This document shows, one piece after another, positions 25,421-34,239 of a stretch of 64,000 nt of DNA; position 1 is the first letter of the stretch; each line of letters opens with the position of its first letter. The stretch lies in NCBI RefSeq assembly GCF_039525805.1, contig NZ_BAAAHZ010000010.1; one strand, written 5' to 3'. The DNA comes from Dietzia natronolimnaea. GTDB lineage: Bacteria; Actinomycetota; Actinomycetes; Mycobacteriales; Mycobacteriaceae. The translations under genes and the position numbers were made by a program. The notes under the pieces are model-generated. The model did not search any database and was not told the origin of the DNA. It worked only from the letters and a program-made list of their open reading frames with translations.

Positions 25421-26086
25421 ATGACTTCTCGGAACCGACCGTTGTCCCAGAGATCCGTCGCGCCGGGGGACAGAGCGAATCGCGCGTTGAGGGAACTCGA
25501 CGACCAGGTCTTCTCGGACGTCGTGCTACGGGAAGTGCATCGTCGCAGCGCGTTCGGCCGGGTCGCCGGGCAGATCGACAGGGCCGTGAAGTCGGTCCGG
25601 GCGCCGGAGGTCGACCTGCTCCGGGGGCCCGCGGTGCCACGTGCCGGAGATGGCGCCATTGTTGCTCGTCGTGCCCGTGCCGTTGCGGTCGCGGCCTCGC
25701 GGGGTGTCGCCATGCAGGTGCCTCTGATGTGCTCGGTCGAAGCGGCTGAGGCCCTCGCGCGGCGTGGGGTGTTGTCCGACTCCACCGCCACCGACGCACT
25801 GCGGACGTTCGCGCGAGACGGTCGCCTGATCGCGCTCCGCGGCGCCCGGAGATGGGTCTACCCGCGATTCCAGCTGGACCACTTCGATCCGCGCGACCCG
25901 GACAACATCATCTGCGCGATCAACCGGATGCTGGACGCCGGTCGCTACCCGGAAGCCGCGACCTCTTGGTGGACCATGCCGTCCGGTTCCCTCGCCGGGC
26001 GGCGCGCGCCCGTGGACCTGTTGGAGGAGGACCACGAGGCACTGCGGACGTTCGCTGCCGCGTACGCGGCCGGCGCCGATCTGTAA
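25421..26086 (+). CDS. Xre/MbcA/ParS-type antitoxin-like protein without toxin
   Basis: 221 residues. The N-terminal half is basic and helical. The C-terminal half contains DALRTFARDGRLIALRGARRWVYPRFQ (split here as an HTH then the RRWVYPRFQ tag) and HFDPRDPDNIICAINRML..SWW..P, the pattern of the Xre-MbcA-ParS toxin-binding domain. Partners of that family are RES-domain NAD-degrading toxins, but no such gene is adjacent. It could be an orphan antitoxin or an unrelated regulator. ATG 25421 chosen on the frame and a GGGG stretch upstream. Confidence 0.65.
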   Translation: MTSRNRPLSQRSVAPGDRANRALRELDDQVFSDVVLREVHRRSAFGRVAGQIDRAVKSVRAPEVDLLRGPAVPRAGDGAIVARRARAVAVAASRGVAMQVPLMCSVEAAEALARRGVLSDSTATDALRTFARDGRLIALRGARRWVYPRFQLDHFDPRDPDNIICAINRMLDAGRYPEAATSWWTMPSGSLAGRRAPVDLLEEDHEALRTFAAAYAAGADL

Positions 26087-26094
26087 CCGCGGCG

Positions 26095-26850
26095 TCAGCG
26101 GGGGAGTTGCCCGTCGTCGATCTTGATGACGGTCCCGGTGACCGCCTCCGACGCGTCCGAGACGAGGTAGAGCAGAGTGGAATCGAGCTGTTCCGGCACG
26201 CCGAGTCTCCTGCGCGGGAACCCGGGCGCGATGTCGCCGACCCGCTCGAGCATCCCGTCGGTCATCTCCGACTCGAAGACCCCCGGTGCGATGGCGTTGA
26301 CGTTGATGAGACTGCGCGCCCACTCCACGGCCAGGGCCTCCGTCATCCGACTGAGAGCCGCCTTGGTGGTGGCATAGAGCGCGGCCCCGTTGCCCGCGTA
26401 GTGGTACGCGGCCATCGAGGAGATATTGACGATCCGGCCGGGCAGTTCTGCGGTGATCAACCGGCGGGCCACTCCGGTCGCCATGAGCCACGGACCACGG
26501 ATGTTGGTGTCCAGCACGGCGTCCACGAGCTCCAGGGGCATCTTGTGCGCGCGCTGCGCATCGGGGATGCCGGCGTTGTTGATCAGGATCCGGGGAGCGC
26601 CGAACCGCTCGGTCACCTCCGTGAGGCAGGACTCGACGGAGGCCGGATCGGCGACGTCGAGCCCAACGCCGTGCGCAGTGCCTCCGCGTCGACCGATCTC
26701 CTCCACGACCTCCTCGATCCTCTCGGTGCGGCGCCCGGTCACGACGACCGTCGCGCCCGCCTCCGCCAGCACATGGGCGAATCGGGCGCCCAGGCCGGAG
26801 GTCGATCCGGTCACGATCGCGACGCGACCGGTGAGGTCGACAGAGGTCAT
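26095..26850 (-). CDS. Short-chain dehydrogenase/reductase
   Basis: 251-residue classical SDR: cofactor loop TGSTSGLG (about 14-21) followed by TGRR, which favours NADP(H), the NNAG motif near residue 90, catalytic Ser in ISSMAA and YATTK. Intact active site; an oxidoreductase for an unknown alcohol or ketone. ATG 26850 has AGGACTCCCC upstream. It lies 35 bases downstream of the enoyl-CoA hydratase on the same strand, so both may act in one lipid or acyl-CoA pathway. Confidence 0.9.
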   Translation of the reverse strand: MTSVDLTGRVAIVTGSTSGLGARFAHVLAEAGATVVVTGRRTERIEEVVEEIGRRGGTAHGVGLDVADPASVESCLTEVTERFGAPRILINNAGIPDAQRAHKMPLELVDAVLDTNIRGPWLMATGVARRLITAELPGRIVNISSMAAYHYAGNGAALYATTKAALSRMTEALAVEWARSLINVNAIAPGVFESEMTDGMLERVGDIAPGFPRRRLGVPEQLDSTLLYLVSDASEAVTGTVIKIDDGQLPR

Positions 26851-26885
26851 GGGGAGTCCTAACAGTGGTGGGGTGGTGGAAGTGG

Positions 26886-27752
26886 TCAGCTGAAGAGGTC
26901 CGGCAGTCCGTCCGAGACGCGGTCGGGGAAGACCGGCTCCTCCTTGGCCAGGAACGCCGAGACGCCGGCGCGGACGTCGGCGGACGCCCCGCGGGTGTAG
27001 ATGCCGACGGACTCGGCGCGGTGGGCCACCTCGGGGTCCGGAGCGCCGAGCATCCGCCACATGAGCTGACGGGTCAGCGCCGCCGACACAGGGGCCGTAC
27101 CGCGGGTCATCTCGCGGGCGATCTCGATGCCGCGGGGGAGGACCTCGTCGGCCGGGAGCAGCTCACGCACCAGGCCGCGCTCCAGGGCATCTTCGGCGAG
27201 GATGGTCCTGCCGCCGACAGTCCACTCGACCGCCGCCGAGATGCCCACCACCCGGGGCAGGAACCACGACGAACACGCCTCCGGCACCAGCCCACGTCGC
27301 GTGAACACGAACCCGAACTTGGCGTGGTCCGCGGCGATGCGCACGTCCGTCGGCAGGGTCATGGTCACCCCGACGCCCGCGGCCGACCCGTTGATCGCCG
27401 AGATGACGGGCTTGGTCATCCGGAAGATGCGCAGCGAGACCAGGCCGCCCGTGTCCGGCGGGGCGTCGCCGGTGTCCCGGCCCGGATCGACGGCGAACGT
27501 GTCGCCCCCGCCGGAGAGGTCGGCACCCGCGCAGAACGCCCGCCCGGTGCCGGTGAGAACCACGGCACGGATGTCGTCGTCGGCGTCGCAGGCGTCGAGG
27601 GCGACGACGAGGTCGGTGAGGTTCCGCGTTGTCGCCGCGTTGAGCCGATCCGGGCTGTTGAGCCGGATCACGGCGATCTCGTCGTGGCGCTCGAGGACGA
27701 CTTCGCGCTGGTCGGGTGAGGTCTCGGCTGCGGGGTCCGGCGAGGGCTGCAT
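26886..27752 (-). CDS. Enoyl-CoA hydratase/isomerase family protein
   Basis: 288-residue crotonase-fold protein: LNSPDRLNAATTRN, the acyl-CoA pocket CAGADLSGGGD, the oxyanion loop INGSAAGVGVTM, and GFVFTRRGLVPEACSSWFLPR in which the usual catalytic-Glu positions read R.GLVPE. It hydrates or isomerises enoyl-CoA in fatty-acid-like degradation. ATG 27752 follows a divergent promoter region. Likely operon with the SDR gene. Confidence 0.9.
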   Translation of the reverse strand: MQPSPDPAAETSPDQREVVLERHDEIAVIRLNSPDRLNAATTRNLTDLVVALDACDADDDIRAVVLTGTGRAFCAGADLSGGGDTFAVDPGRDTGDAPPDTGGLVSLRIFRMTKPVISAINGSAAGVGVTMTLPTDVRIAADHAKFGFVFTRRGLVPEACSSWFLPRVVGISAAVEWTVGGRTILAEDALERGLVRELLPADEVLPRGIEIAREMTRGTAPVSAALTRQLMWRMLGAPDPEVAHRAESVGIYTRGASADVRAGVSAFLAKEEPVFPDRVSDGLPDLFS

Positions 27753-27924
27753 GGTGTCGGACGCTACCCCTGTCCACACAGGACCGGGCCATCCGAGACG
27801 ACGTCTCTGTCGAATACGAACGTGAGTGGCCGGAGTCGAATGTTGGTGTGCATTACACCAGCTCGCACGGGTCGCGGAGGCAAAATCCGTGATAATTTCT
27901 TCACACATACGCCCGGGGGTTCCA

Positions 27925-28095
27925 ATGTTCCGACCGATACGAGCCAGATGCGGGAGGCTTGCGCCTCCTCTCCAGCCACCCGACACCCGCGCCGAGCAGA
28001 CGCCCTTCGACCGCGCGTGGGCCGACTATGTGGAGTGGTCGGGTCTGGACGAGGCAGGGTTGCCCGACGCCCTAAGAGGAGACGACCCCCGGTAG
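27925..28095 (+). CDS. Small hypothetical protein, 56 residues
   Basis: ATG 27925 with GGGGG five bases upstream opens a frame with a basic N-terminus (MFRPIRARCGR) and an acidic end (FDRAWADYVEWSGLDEAG). No family recognised. The third-position GC bias fits coding; could still be chance. It lies alone in a gap between divergent and convergent genes, next to short TAGCCGG and CGGTTCG direct repeats (28094-28130). Confidence 0.45.
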   Translation: MFRPIRARCGRLAPPLQPPDTRAEQTPFDRAWADYVEWSGLDEAGLPDALRGDDPR

Positions 28096-28143
28096 CCGGT
28101 AGCCGGTAGCCGCGGTTCGCGGTTCGCGGGAGAACGCCCCCGA

Positions 28144-28434
28144 TCAGCGGTTCGGGTTGGTGGCCGCGCCGTCGAGCCAGAGCATGTCGGTCGCGTCGGC
28201 GTGAGAGCCGGTGGAACCGACGTGCTTCGAGCTGATCTGAGGCCCCTTGGTGATCACGTGGACGAGCGCCATGCCGTGCCCGCGGCCGAGGCCGTAGTCG
28301 TTCTTCAACCACTCCAGGATCGGTCCGGCCTTGGTCCCGGGGCCGAAGCCGCGGTCGGTGGCCTGGTCCACGAGCTGCCGTGGCGTCAGACCGGTCTTTG
28401 TCTCGATGGTGTCGAGATACGCCTGGAAAGACAT
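28144..28434 (-). CDS. DUF4287-domain protein
   Basis: 96 residues covering one complete DUF4287 domain: SFQAYLDTIETKTGLTP, then KAGPILEWLKNDYGLGRGHGMALVHVI. These small proteins are common near DHFR-like and stress genes in actinobacteria; their function is unknown. Third gene of a minus-strand set with the RibD_C protein and the SigG-like sigma factor. Confidence 0.9.
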   Translation of the reverse strand: MSFQAYLDTIETKTGLTPRQLVDQATDRGFGPGTKAGPILEWLKNDYGLGRGHGMALVHVITKGPQISSKHVGSTGSHADATDMLWLDGAATNPNR

Positions 28435-28506
28435 CGGATTCTCCTCTGGTTGATGGGCGGCGGGGGGCGGGGTGTCGGGTCGTGTGTGGTGGGCGCGTGG
28501 GTCCGG

Positions 28507-29064
28507 TCAGGCGTCCGCGGTGTCGGAGCGCAGGGCGTAGGTCGCGATGATGTTGCCCGCCTGAGTCTGGGTCGAGTCCAGCAGACGCATGCGTGTCGTG
28601 GGGACGGAGTCGTCGAAGAGCCTGCGGCCCTCACCGGTGATCACCGGGTGGATGGTCAGCGTGAGCTCGTCCACCAGGCCGGCCAGGACCAGCCGCCGAA
28701 TGGTCTCGATTCCCCCCGCGATCGCGATGTCGCCGCCCGGTTCCTGCCGCAGCTGCTCGAGGTAGCCGGCCGCATCACCGGGGACGATGACGCTGTTCCA
28801 CGGCAGCTCGCCGGTCAGGGTGGAGGTGAGCACGTGCTTGCGGACCGGGTTGACCCACTCCGCGAACGGGTCCTGGGCGCCGGGCCAGTACCCGGACCAC
28901 TCCTCCCACAGCGTGCGACCCAACACCAGGTCCGTGGTCTTGCCGGTCATCTCGGCCATCCCCTGCATCTCTTCGGGGCCGAAGGAGTCGAACTGCCAGT
29001 GGTCGGCGTGTTCGACCACGCCGTTGAGGGTGGAGAACATGTGCGCCGTGATCGTGCGGCTCAT
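28507..29064 (-). CDS. Dihydrofolate reductase-family (RibD_C) protein
   Basis: 185 residues: SRTITAHMFSTLNGVVE opening strand, GRTLWEEW nucleotide loop and ELTLTIHPVITGEGRRLF, the RibD_C end motif. A probable NADPH-dependent reductase of unknown substrate. Lies downstream of a SigG-like sigma gene in the same direction (107-base gap) and may belong to its regulon. Confidence 0.88.
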   Translation of the reverse strand: MSRTITAHMFSTLNGVVEHADHWQFDSFGPEEMQGMAEMTGKTTDLVLGRTLWEEWSGYWPGAQDPFAEWVNPVRKHVLTSTLTGELPWNSVIVPGDAAGYLEQLRQEPGGDIAIAGGIETIRRLVLAGLVDELTLTIHPVITGEGRRLFDDSVPTTRMRLLDSTQTQAGNIIATYALRSDTADA

Positions 29065-29171
29065 GGGGGGTTCCTCTCGTCTGGCCTCGGTGCTCGGGGC
29101 CTGAAGGACTGTCCTTCACAGGGGTAGACGGTCCGAGGCGACGACACTGATCGGTGGGGCGGGGATTCTCT

Positions 29172-30170
29172 CTACGGCAGGTGCGCGGGCAGTCCGAACT
29201 CGGCGAAGTGGCCCGCACCGATGAAGTGGGTGAGGGATGAGATGCGGCCGGCGTGGGTCTCCAGGACGTGGATCGCGAACGGCTCCCACCGGTCCGCACC
29301 GGGGTCGCCACCGCCGGCGACGTGATAGACGGCGACCGCGGGGCGGCCGTTGGCAGACGTGACGATGGTTCGCGAGTCGCGGCATACCTGCCCGGGTCCG
29401 CGCCACCACTGCTCGATCTGCGCGGGGCCGCGGAGCCAGAGTTCGAAGGGCGGCATGGTGAACTCCGCGTCCTCGGTGAGCAGGGCGACCAGGCGATCGA
29501 CGTCGTAGGCCTCGAAGGCGGCGACGTACTCCTCGAGCAGCCGGGTGTCGTAGGTGGGAACGTCATCTGGGGTGCCGGCCGGGAGGGTGGCCCCGTGTTG
29601 AGCCATGGTCTTGCGCGCCCGGGCGAGGGCGGAGTTGACCGAGGCCACGGTCATGTCGAGCAGTTCCGCACACTCCGCCGCCGACAGCACCAGGACGTCG
29701 CGGAGGATCAGCGCGACCCGCTGCCGGGGAGGCAGGTACTGCAGCGCGGCCACAAAGGCCAGGCGCACCGATTCGCGGGCGAGGGCGGTGGCGGACGGGT
29801 CGACGCCCAGGTGGGCGTCGCTCGCCGGGCCGATCCACATCCGCTCGGGCATCGTGGTCAGCGACGTGGGGTCGTCGGGGACGGTCCCGGGTGCGCTGAG
29901 GTCCACCGGGAGGCTGCGCCGCTGTGGTGCCCGCGTCATGTCCAGGCAGACGTTGGTGGCGATGGCGTACAGCCACGTGCGCAGCGAGGATCGGCCACCG
30001 AACTCTGCACCGCCCCGGGCCTTCCACGCGCGCAGCATCGTCTCCTGCGTCGCGTCCTCGGCCTCGGCGATGCAGCCGAAGTAGCGGTAGCAGTAGCCGA
30101 GGATCTCGCGGCGGTACGCCTCCGCCTCGATGGTGGTCACGCGGCCGTCGTCCGCCTCGGTGGTGGTCAC
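29172..30170 (-). CDS. SigG-like ECF sigma factor with C-terminal SnoaL domain
   Basis: 332 residues: sigma region 2 (about 19-85: YFGCIAEAEDATQETMLRAW, RTWLYAIATNVC), region 4 (about 145-195: LPPRQRVALILRDVLVLSAAE) and a SnoaL/NTF2-like C-terminal domain (about 212-332), the design of the ECF56/SigG group, in which the extra domain modulates activity in place of an anti-sigma factor. The start is uncertain: a 20-base sequence holding a GTG codon is repeated with a 30-bp period, giving possible starts at 30170 and 30140. Confidence 0.9.
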   Translation of the reverse strand: MTTTEADDGRVTTIEAEAYRREILGYCYRYFGCIAEAEDATQETMLRAWKARGGAEFGGRSSLRTWLYAIATNVCLDMTRAPQRRSLPVDLSAPGTVPDDPTSLTTMPERMWIGPASDAHLGVDPSATALARESVRLAFVAALQYLPPRQRVALILRDVLVLSAAECAELLDMTVASVNSALARARKTMAQHGATLPAGTPDDVPTYDTRLLEEYVAAFEAYDVDRLVALLTEDAEFTMPPFELWLRGPAQIEQWWRGPGQVCRDSRTIVTSANGRPAVAVYHVAGGGDPGADRWEPFAIHVLETHAGRISSLTHFIGAGHFAEFGLPAHLP

Positions 30171-30377
30171 GCGGTCATTGTGCGCCTCGGGGCGCGGTCA
30201 GCGGTGGTGTTCGACGAGCAGCATCCGGGGTCGAGTCAACCGGACAGGTCGTGCTCGTCGTCGGCCACCGGGCCTCCCATCTCACCGGTGCCGTAACTGT
30301 CCAGGGTGGCCTGCGGAAATCGCGATGAACACGTGAGCGGGCGGGCGCGGAACGGGTCGCCGGAACCGCGCAGGCGC

Positions 30378-30415
30378 CGTCCATCAGGTGACGCTCGAGT
30401 CTCCGCTGATGGACG
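30378..30415. promoter_or_regulatory. 10-bp inverted repeat before the lipoprotein gene
   Basis: CGTCCATCAG (30378-30387) and CTGATGGACG (30406-30415) are perfectly complementary around 18 bases. It lies in a 294-base gap between the divergent sigma factor and lipoprotein genes, 50 bases before the ATG, so it could be an operator. The rest of the gap shows nothing. Confidence 0.35.
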
Positions 30416-30464
30416 CTCGGGAGGCGCAACCTATCGGGGTAAACATCGGGTATGGTCCGGCCTC

Positions 30465-30956
30465 ATGCGAATCCTCGCGGCCCTGGCGCCCGTCCTGTTG
30501 ACCGCAGCGGCGTGCATGGACGGGGGCGGCACCGGGGACGAGGCGGAACCCACGAACTCGCCCGGTTCGTCGGAGACGCCCCAGGCCGCGTTGGAGATGG
30601 CGGTCTTCGAGACCTGCCCGCGGGACTGGGACTCGCAGTGTGTGTCGATCCACGGAGAGAACGTCCTGGTCGATCCGTCAGGTTTCGAACACGTGGGTGT
30701 CGAGGCCGTCGATCAGGACGGGGCCGGCGCGATCGGGGTCAGCCTGGACGCTGACGGAGCCGGAGTGGTGCGGAGGCTGACGGCCGACGCCTCCCACGCG
30801 GGCGAGAACGCGCGGCTGGTGACGAGGGTCGACTCCGAGCTGCTCTCCGCCGTCCGGGTCGGGGGCGAACTCCATGGAGCGCACCTGCTGATCACGGTCC
30901 CCCCGGACGTCGACGCCGTCGCCGTGGCCGAGAAGCTCAACGGTGGTGCCGGGTAA
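30465..30956 (+). CDS. Probable lipoprotein, unknown function
   Basis: 163 residues with a short signal (MRILAALAPVLLTAAAC) and a weak lipobox ending in C17, followed by a Gly/Glu/Thr/Pro-rich linker and a compact beta-rich domain with two further cysteines (FETCPRDWDSQC). Probably anchored to the outer face of the membrane. No family recognised. ATG 30465. Confidence 0.65.
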   Translation: MRILAALAPVLLTAAACMDGGGTGDEAEPTNSPGSSETPQAALEMAVFETCPRDWDSQCVSIHGENVLVDPSGFEHVGVEAVDQDGAGAIGVSLDADGAGVVRRLTADASHAGENARLVTRVDSELLSAVRVGGELHGAHLLITVPPDVDAVAVAEKLNGGAG

Positions 30957-31055
30957 GACGGGAACCCCGTCGAGACCTCTGTCGAGAACCCGGATCCGGT
31001 TCCGTCCCCCTGGTGAGGCGACCACACTGGGTCGCACCGTACGAGGAGGACCACC

Positions 31056-31463
31056 ATGGCCAAGTACCTGTTGCTCAAGCACTACCGGGGCGCGCCGGAG
31101 CCGCCCAACAACGTGCCCATGAACGAGTGGACGCCCGAGGAGGTCTCGGCGCACATCCAGTACATGAACGACTTCGCCGCCCGGTTGGAGGAGTCCGGCG
31201 AGTTCGTCGACGCCAACGCGCTGTCGGAGTCGGGGACGTGGGTGCGGTACGACGGCGAGGGCCGCCCGCCGCTGACCGACGGCCCGTTCCCCGAGACCAA
31301 GGATCTCATCGCCGGCTGGATGATCATCCAGACCGCCACCTATGAGCGGGCCCTCGAGCTCGCGGGCGAGCTGTCCGCGGCCCCGGGGGCGGGCGGCGAG
31401 CCGATCCACGAGTGGCTGGAGCTGCGGCCGTTCCTGGAGGCGCCGCCGGAATTCGAGGGCTGA
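31056..31463 (+). CDS. YciI/DGPF-family protein
   Basis: 135 residues of the YCII (DGPF) family: KYLLLKHYRG start, LTDGPFPETKDLIAGWMII signature with the DGPF tetrapeptide, ending in a helix and ELRPF strand. These proteins accompany ECF42 sigma factors; here such a sigma gene lies at 33043 with two other genes between. Strong GAGGAGG ribosome site. It may bind a small ligand and modulate the sigma factor. Confidence 0.92.
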   Translation: MAKYLLLKHYRGAPEPPNNVPMNEWTPEEVSAHIQYMNDFAARLEESGEFVDANALSESGTWVRYDGEGRPPLTDGPFPETKDLIAGWMIIQTATYERALELAGELSAAPGAGGEPIHEWLELRPFLEAPPEFEG

Positions 31464-31551
31464 GCGGCTCCGGGCGCCCGGGCGGGGTCCGGTCCCCGCT
31501 CGGGGCGCCACGGCGGTGGTCCGGCCCCCGCTCCGGGCGTACCGTGCGGGG

Positions 31552-31821
31552 ATGACCAACCCCGAGCAGGACCCGAACCGCGACGCCTCCGAGGAGACCC
31601 TGGGCGCACCCGTCCCCGAGACCCCGGGATCCGGTGACACCTCGGTGCAGCGCGACCCCAACGACTGGGTGACCGGCGACGAGCCCATGACGGCCGCGCA
31701 GAAGAGCTACCTCGACACCCTCGCGCGCGAGGCCGGCGAGGAACTCCCCGCGACCCTGACCAAGGCGGAGGCCTCGGAGCACATCGACCGTCTCCAGAAG
31801 GGCAATCCGCGGACCGCCTGA
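31552..31821 (+). CDS. DUF3072-domain protein
   Basis: 89 residues. A disordered acidic N-terminus is followed by a C-terminal DUF3072 motif: MTAAQKSYLDTLAREAGEEL and LTKAEASEHIDRLQK. A small soluble protein of unknown role, common in Mycobacteriales. ATG 31552, preceded by GGGG. Converges on the MpaB-like gene with a 9-base gap. Confidence 0.88.
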   Translation: MTNPEQDPNRDASEETLGAPVPETPGSGDTSVQRDPNDWVTGDEPMTAAQKSYLDTLAREAGEELPATLTKAEASEHIDRLQKGNPRTA

Positions 31822-31830
31822 CCGGTCAGC

Positions 31831-32886
31831 TCAGACGGCCACCGGGTTCTGGTCCGCCTCCCTGAACTCGAGGACCGGTTCCCGGTGGTTGTGCTCGTAC
31901 GGCTGCTCGGCGGCGCCCTGCGCGCGGGCGGCCTTGATGTCCGCGTACTGCTCGAGCGGGGTGCGCGGATCGCCGTAACGCTCGCGGGCCCACGCGGGTG
32001 AATGGGTCCGCGGGCTGTCCGCCCTGATGCCGCGGATCGCGGGCTCGATGTACCGGACCGAGCGGGGGCTGACCCGTTCGACCATCGCCATCATCACGTC
32101 GGGATTGTTGTGGGCGCCCTTGAAGAGCAACCGCCACAGAGCGATCGACGCGGTGTCCACCGCCCGCGACTGCGTGACGCCCAGCATCGGGCGCATCCAC
32201 CGCGGGTACGTGGCGATGATGCTCGCCCGCAGGAACGGCCGGCCCACCTTCTTGAGGATCGTCGGCAGTCGCGGTTCGATGGTCTCGAAGCCGTTGAGGA
32301 TGTGGTCGACGTTCGAGATGGCCGCCTCGGAGGCCGACAGCTTGTCGCGCCAGTCGTCGAAGTACTTCTGCACCTCGCCGCGCGTGCGGGGCACGTCCTC
32401 CTGGCGGATCGGCTGCAGCTCGGCGGCGATCGCGCACTGGCGCCAGTACTCGTTCTCCTCGTCGCGGCTGAGCCTGCCCGGCCCGAACACCTCGTAGACG
32501 TAGAGGATCGAGTGCCACGCGGTCATGTGGATCCACAGCTGCGAGTCCGGGTTGTTGGAGTCGTACTCGTTCCCCGTGACCTTGTTGACCCCGTAGGCGC
32601 GGGAGTGGACCTTCATGAGGATGTCCGACATCTTGATGACCGTCGGGGTGTCCGCGAACATCACGGCGGAGAAGTACTCCATGGTCCGGTCGTACCGCAG
32701 CGGGGTCCGCTGGATCACCTGGCCGGTCTCGTCGACCGCGGCGGTGAGATCCGGGTCCAGGTGCTCGATCGTCACGGCCCGCGCGAAACCCTGCAGCGCG
32801 GACGCCGGGAACGTCCAGACCTTCCATGCCACGGAACCCGGGCCGAACAGCCCCTCGTCGATGCGGTTCTTCTCGGTGGTAGCCAC
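31831..32886 (-). CDS. MpaB-family (DUF2236) oxygenase-like protein
   Basis: 351 residues of the MpaB/latex-clearing-protein-related family, haem-containing oxygenases. Seen are MEYFSAVMFADTP, VHSRAYGVNK, LWIHMTAWHSIL with two histidines, and YEVFGPGRL. The GTG at 32886 has AGGGGG five bases upstream; an upstream ATG at 32910 adds eight non-conserved residues. A good promoter lies at 32947. It may oxidise long-chain or phenolic substrates; the substrate is unknown. Confidence 0.87.
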   Translation of the reverse strand: MATTEKNRIDEGLFGPGSVAWKVWTFPASALQGFARAVTIEHLDPDLTAAVDETGQVIQRTPLRYDRTMEYFSAVMFADTPTVIKMSDILMKVHSRAYGVNKVTGNEYDSNNPDSQLWIHMTAWHSILYVYEVFGPGRLSRDEENEYWRQCAIAAELQPIRQEDVPRTRGEVQKYFDDWRDKLSASEAAISNVDHILNGFETIEPRLPTILKKVGRPFLRASIIATYPRWMRPMLGVTQSRAVDTASIALWRLLFKGAHNNPDVMMAMVERVSPRSVRYIEPAIRGIRADSPRTHSPAWARERYGDPRTPLEQYADIKAARAQGAAEQPYEHNHREPVLEFREADQNPVAV

Positions 32887-32946
32887 GTCGCCCCCTCGTC
32901 GGTACGTCACACTCTGCGTGAATCAGCTCACGACAGATGACGGAGA

Positions 32947-32975
32947 GTATTAGACATATGGAACTCGTTTGTAAA
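32947..32975 (-). promoter_or_regulatory. Strong sigma-70 promoter for the MpaB-like gene
   Basis: On the minus strand TTTACA (32970-32975) and TAATAC (32947-32952) are 17 bases apart, close to the consensus and unusually AT-rich for this genome. It lies 61 bases upstream of the GTG start. Confidence 0.7.
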
Positions 32976-33042
32976 GCCGTTGCACGTCAATGCAGCTCGC
33001 GGCCCCCGGATATCCGCGGGGAGTAGGAGGATCGACCTCACC

Positions 33043-34239
33043 ATGATCGGTCCGGAACTGCGCGAGCTGACCCCGCAGGTGATCGGCGTGCTCGTGCGCC
33101 GGGGGGCGGACTTCGCGGCGGCCGAGGACGCCGTGCAGGACGCGCTCCTCGAGGCCATGCGCACCTGGCCGGACGACCCGCCCCGCAACCCCCGCGCCTG
33201 GCTGATCGCCGTGGCGTGGCGCAGATTCCTGGACGCCGCGCGCTCGGAGGCCGCCCGTCGGCGCCGCGAGGAACTGGCGGCGGCCGAGCAGGTGGTGAGC
33301 TCGTCGTCGTCGATCTCCTCCGGCGGTCCGGGCGCCGACCCGGCGGCAGGGGAGGGGCCGGGGCGTGAGGTCGACGACACCCTGTGGCTGTACTTCCTGT
33401 GCGCCCACCCGTCGCTGCCCCTCGCGTCGGCGGTGGCGCTCACGCTGCGCGCGGTGGGCGGGCTGACCACCCGGCAGATCGCGCGGGCGTTCCTGGTCCC
33501 CGAGGCCACCATGGCGCAGCGCATCAGTCGCGCCAAACGCACGATCTCCGGCGAGCGGCTGGACCGTCCCGGGGACGTGGCCACCGTGCTGCGGGTGCTG
33601 TACCTGGTGTTCAACGAGGGGTACACCGGCGAGGTGGACCTGGCCGAGGAGGCCCTGCGGCTGACCCGGCAACTGTCGGCGTCGATCGATCATCCCGAGG
33701 TGCGGGGGTTGCTCGCGCTGATGCTGCTGCACCACGCCCGCCGGGCCGCGCGGAGAGACGACGACGGCGAGCTGATCCCGCTGGCGCGGCAGGACCGCAG
33801 CCGCTGGGACACCCGCTCGATCGCGGAGGCCGTGGCGATCCTGCAGGCGGCGCTGGCCCGCGACGAGCTGGGGGAGTACCAGGCGCAGGCCGCGATCGCC
33901 GCCCTCCACGCCGACGCGCCGTCCGCCGCCGCGACCGACTGGGTGCAGGTGGTCGAGTGGTACGACGAGCTGCTCGCGCTGAACGACAGCCCGGTGGCCC
34001 GCCTGAACCGCGCGGTGGCGGTGGGGCACGCCGTGGGGCCGCGAGAGGGGTTGGCCGCGCTCGAGCCGGTGCCGCGCTCGGTGCCCCGGCGCACCGCGGC
34101 CGAGGCCTACCTGCACGAGCTGGCTGGGGACAGGGCCGCGGCCGCCGAGCTCTACGGCCTGGCGGCGGAGGAGTCGACGTCGCTGCCCGAGCGCCGCTAC
34201 CTGGGCCGGAGGGCGGGAGCCCTCAGGGGACCTGGCTGA
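33043..34239 (+). CDS. ECF42-type RNA polymerase sigma factor
   Basis: 398 residues: region 2 (about 8-70: ADFAAAEDAVQDALLEAM, NPRAWLIAVAWRRFLD), region 4 (about 135-180: AVGGLTTRQIARAFLVPEATMAQRISRAK) and the long C-terminal TPR-like extension (about 190-398: LYLVFNEGYTG, LLLHHARRAAR, HELAGDRAAAAELY) that defines group ECF42. No anti-sigma gene is present; the extension and DGPF proteins (31056) are thought to control activity. ATG 33043 lies downstream of AGGAGG. A Ser-rich linker (VSSSSSISSGG) joins regions 2 and 4. Confidence 0.93.
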   Translation: MIGPELRELTPQVIGVLVRRGADFAAAEDAVQDALLEAMRTWPDDPPRNPRAWLIAVAWRRFLDAARSEAARRRREELAAAEQVVSSSSSISSGGPGADPAAGEGPGREVDDTLWLYFLCAHPSLPLASAVALTLRAVGGLTTRQIARAFLVPEATMAQRISRAKRTISGERLDRPGDVATVLRVLYLVFNEGYTGEVDLAEEALRLTRQLSASIDHPEVRGLLALMLLHHARRAARRDDDGELIPLARQDRSRWDTRSIAEAVAILQAALARDELGEYQAQAAIAALHADAPSAAATDWVQVVEWYDELLALNDSPVARLNRAVAVGHAVGPREGLAALEPVPRSVPRRTAAEAYLHELAGDRAAAAELYGLAAEESTSLPERRYLGRRAGALRGPG

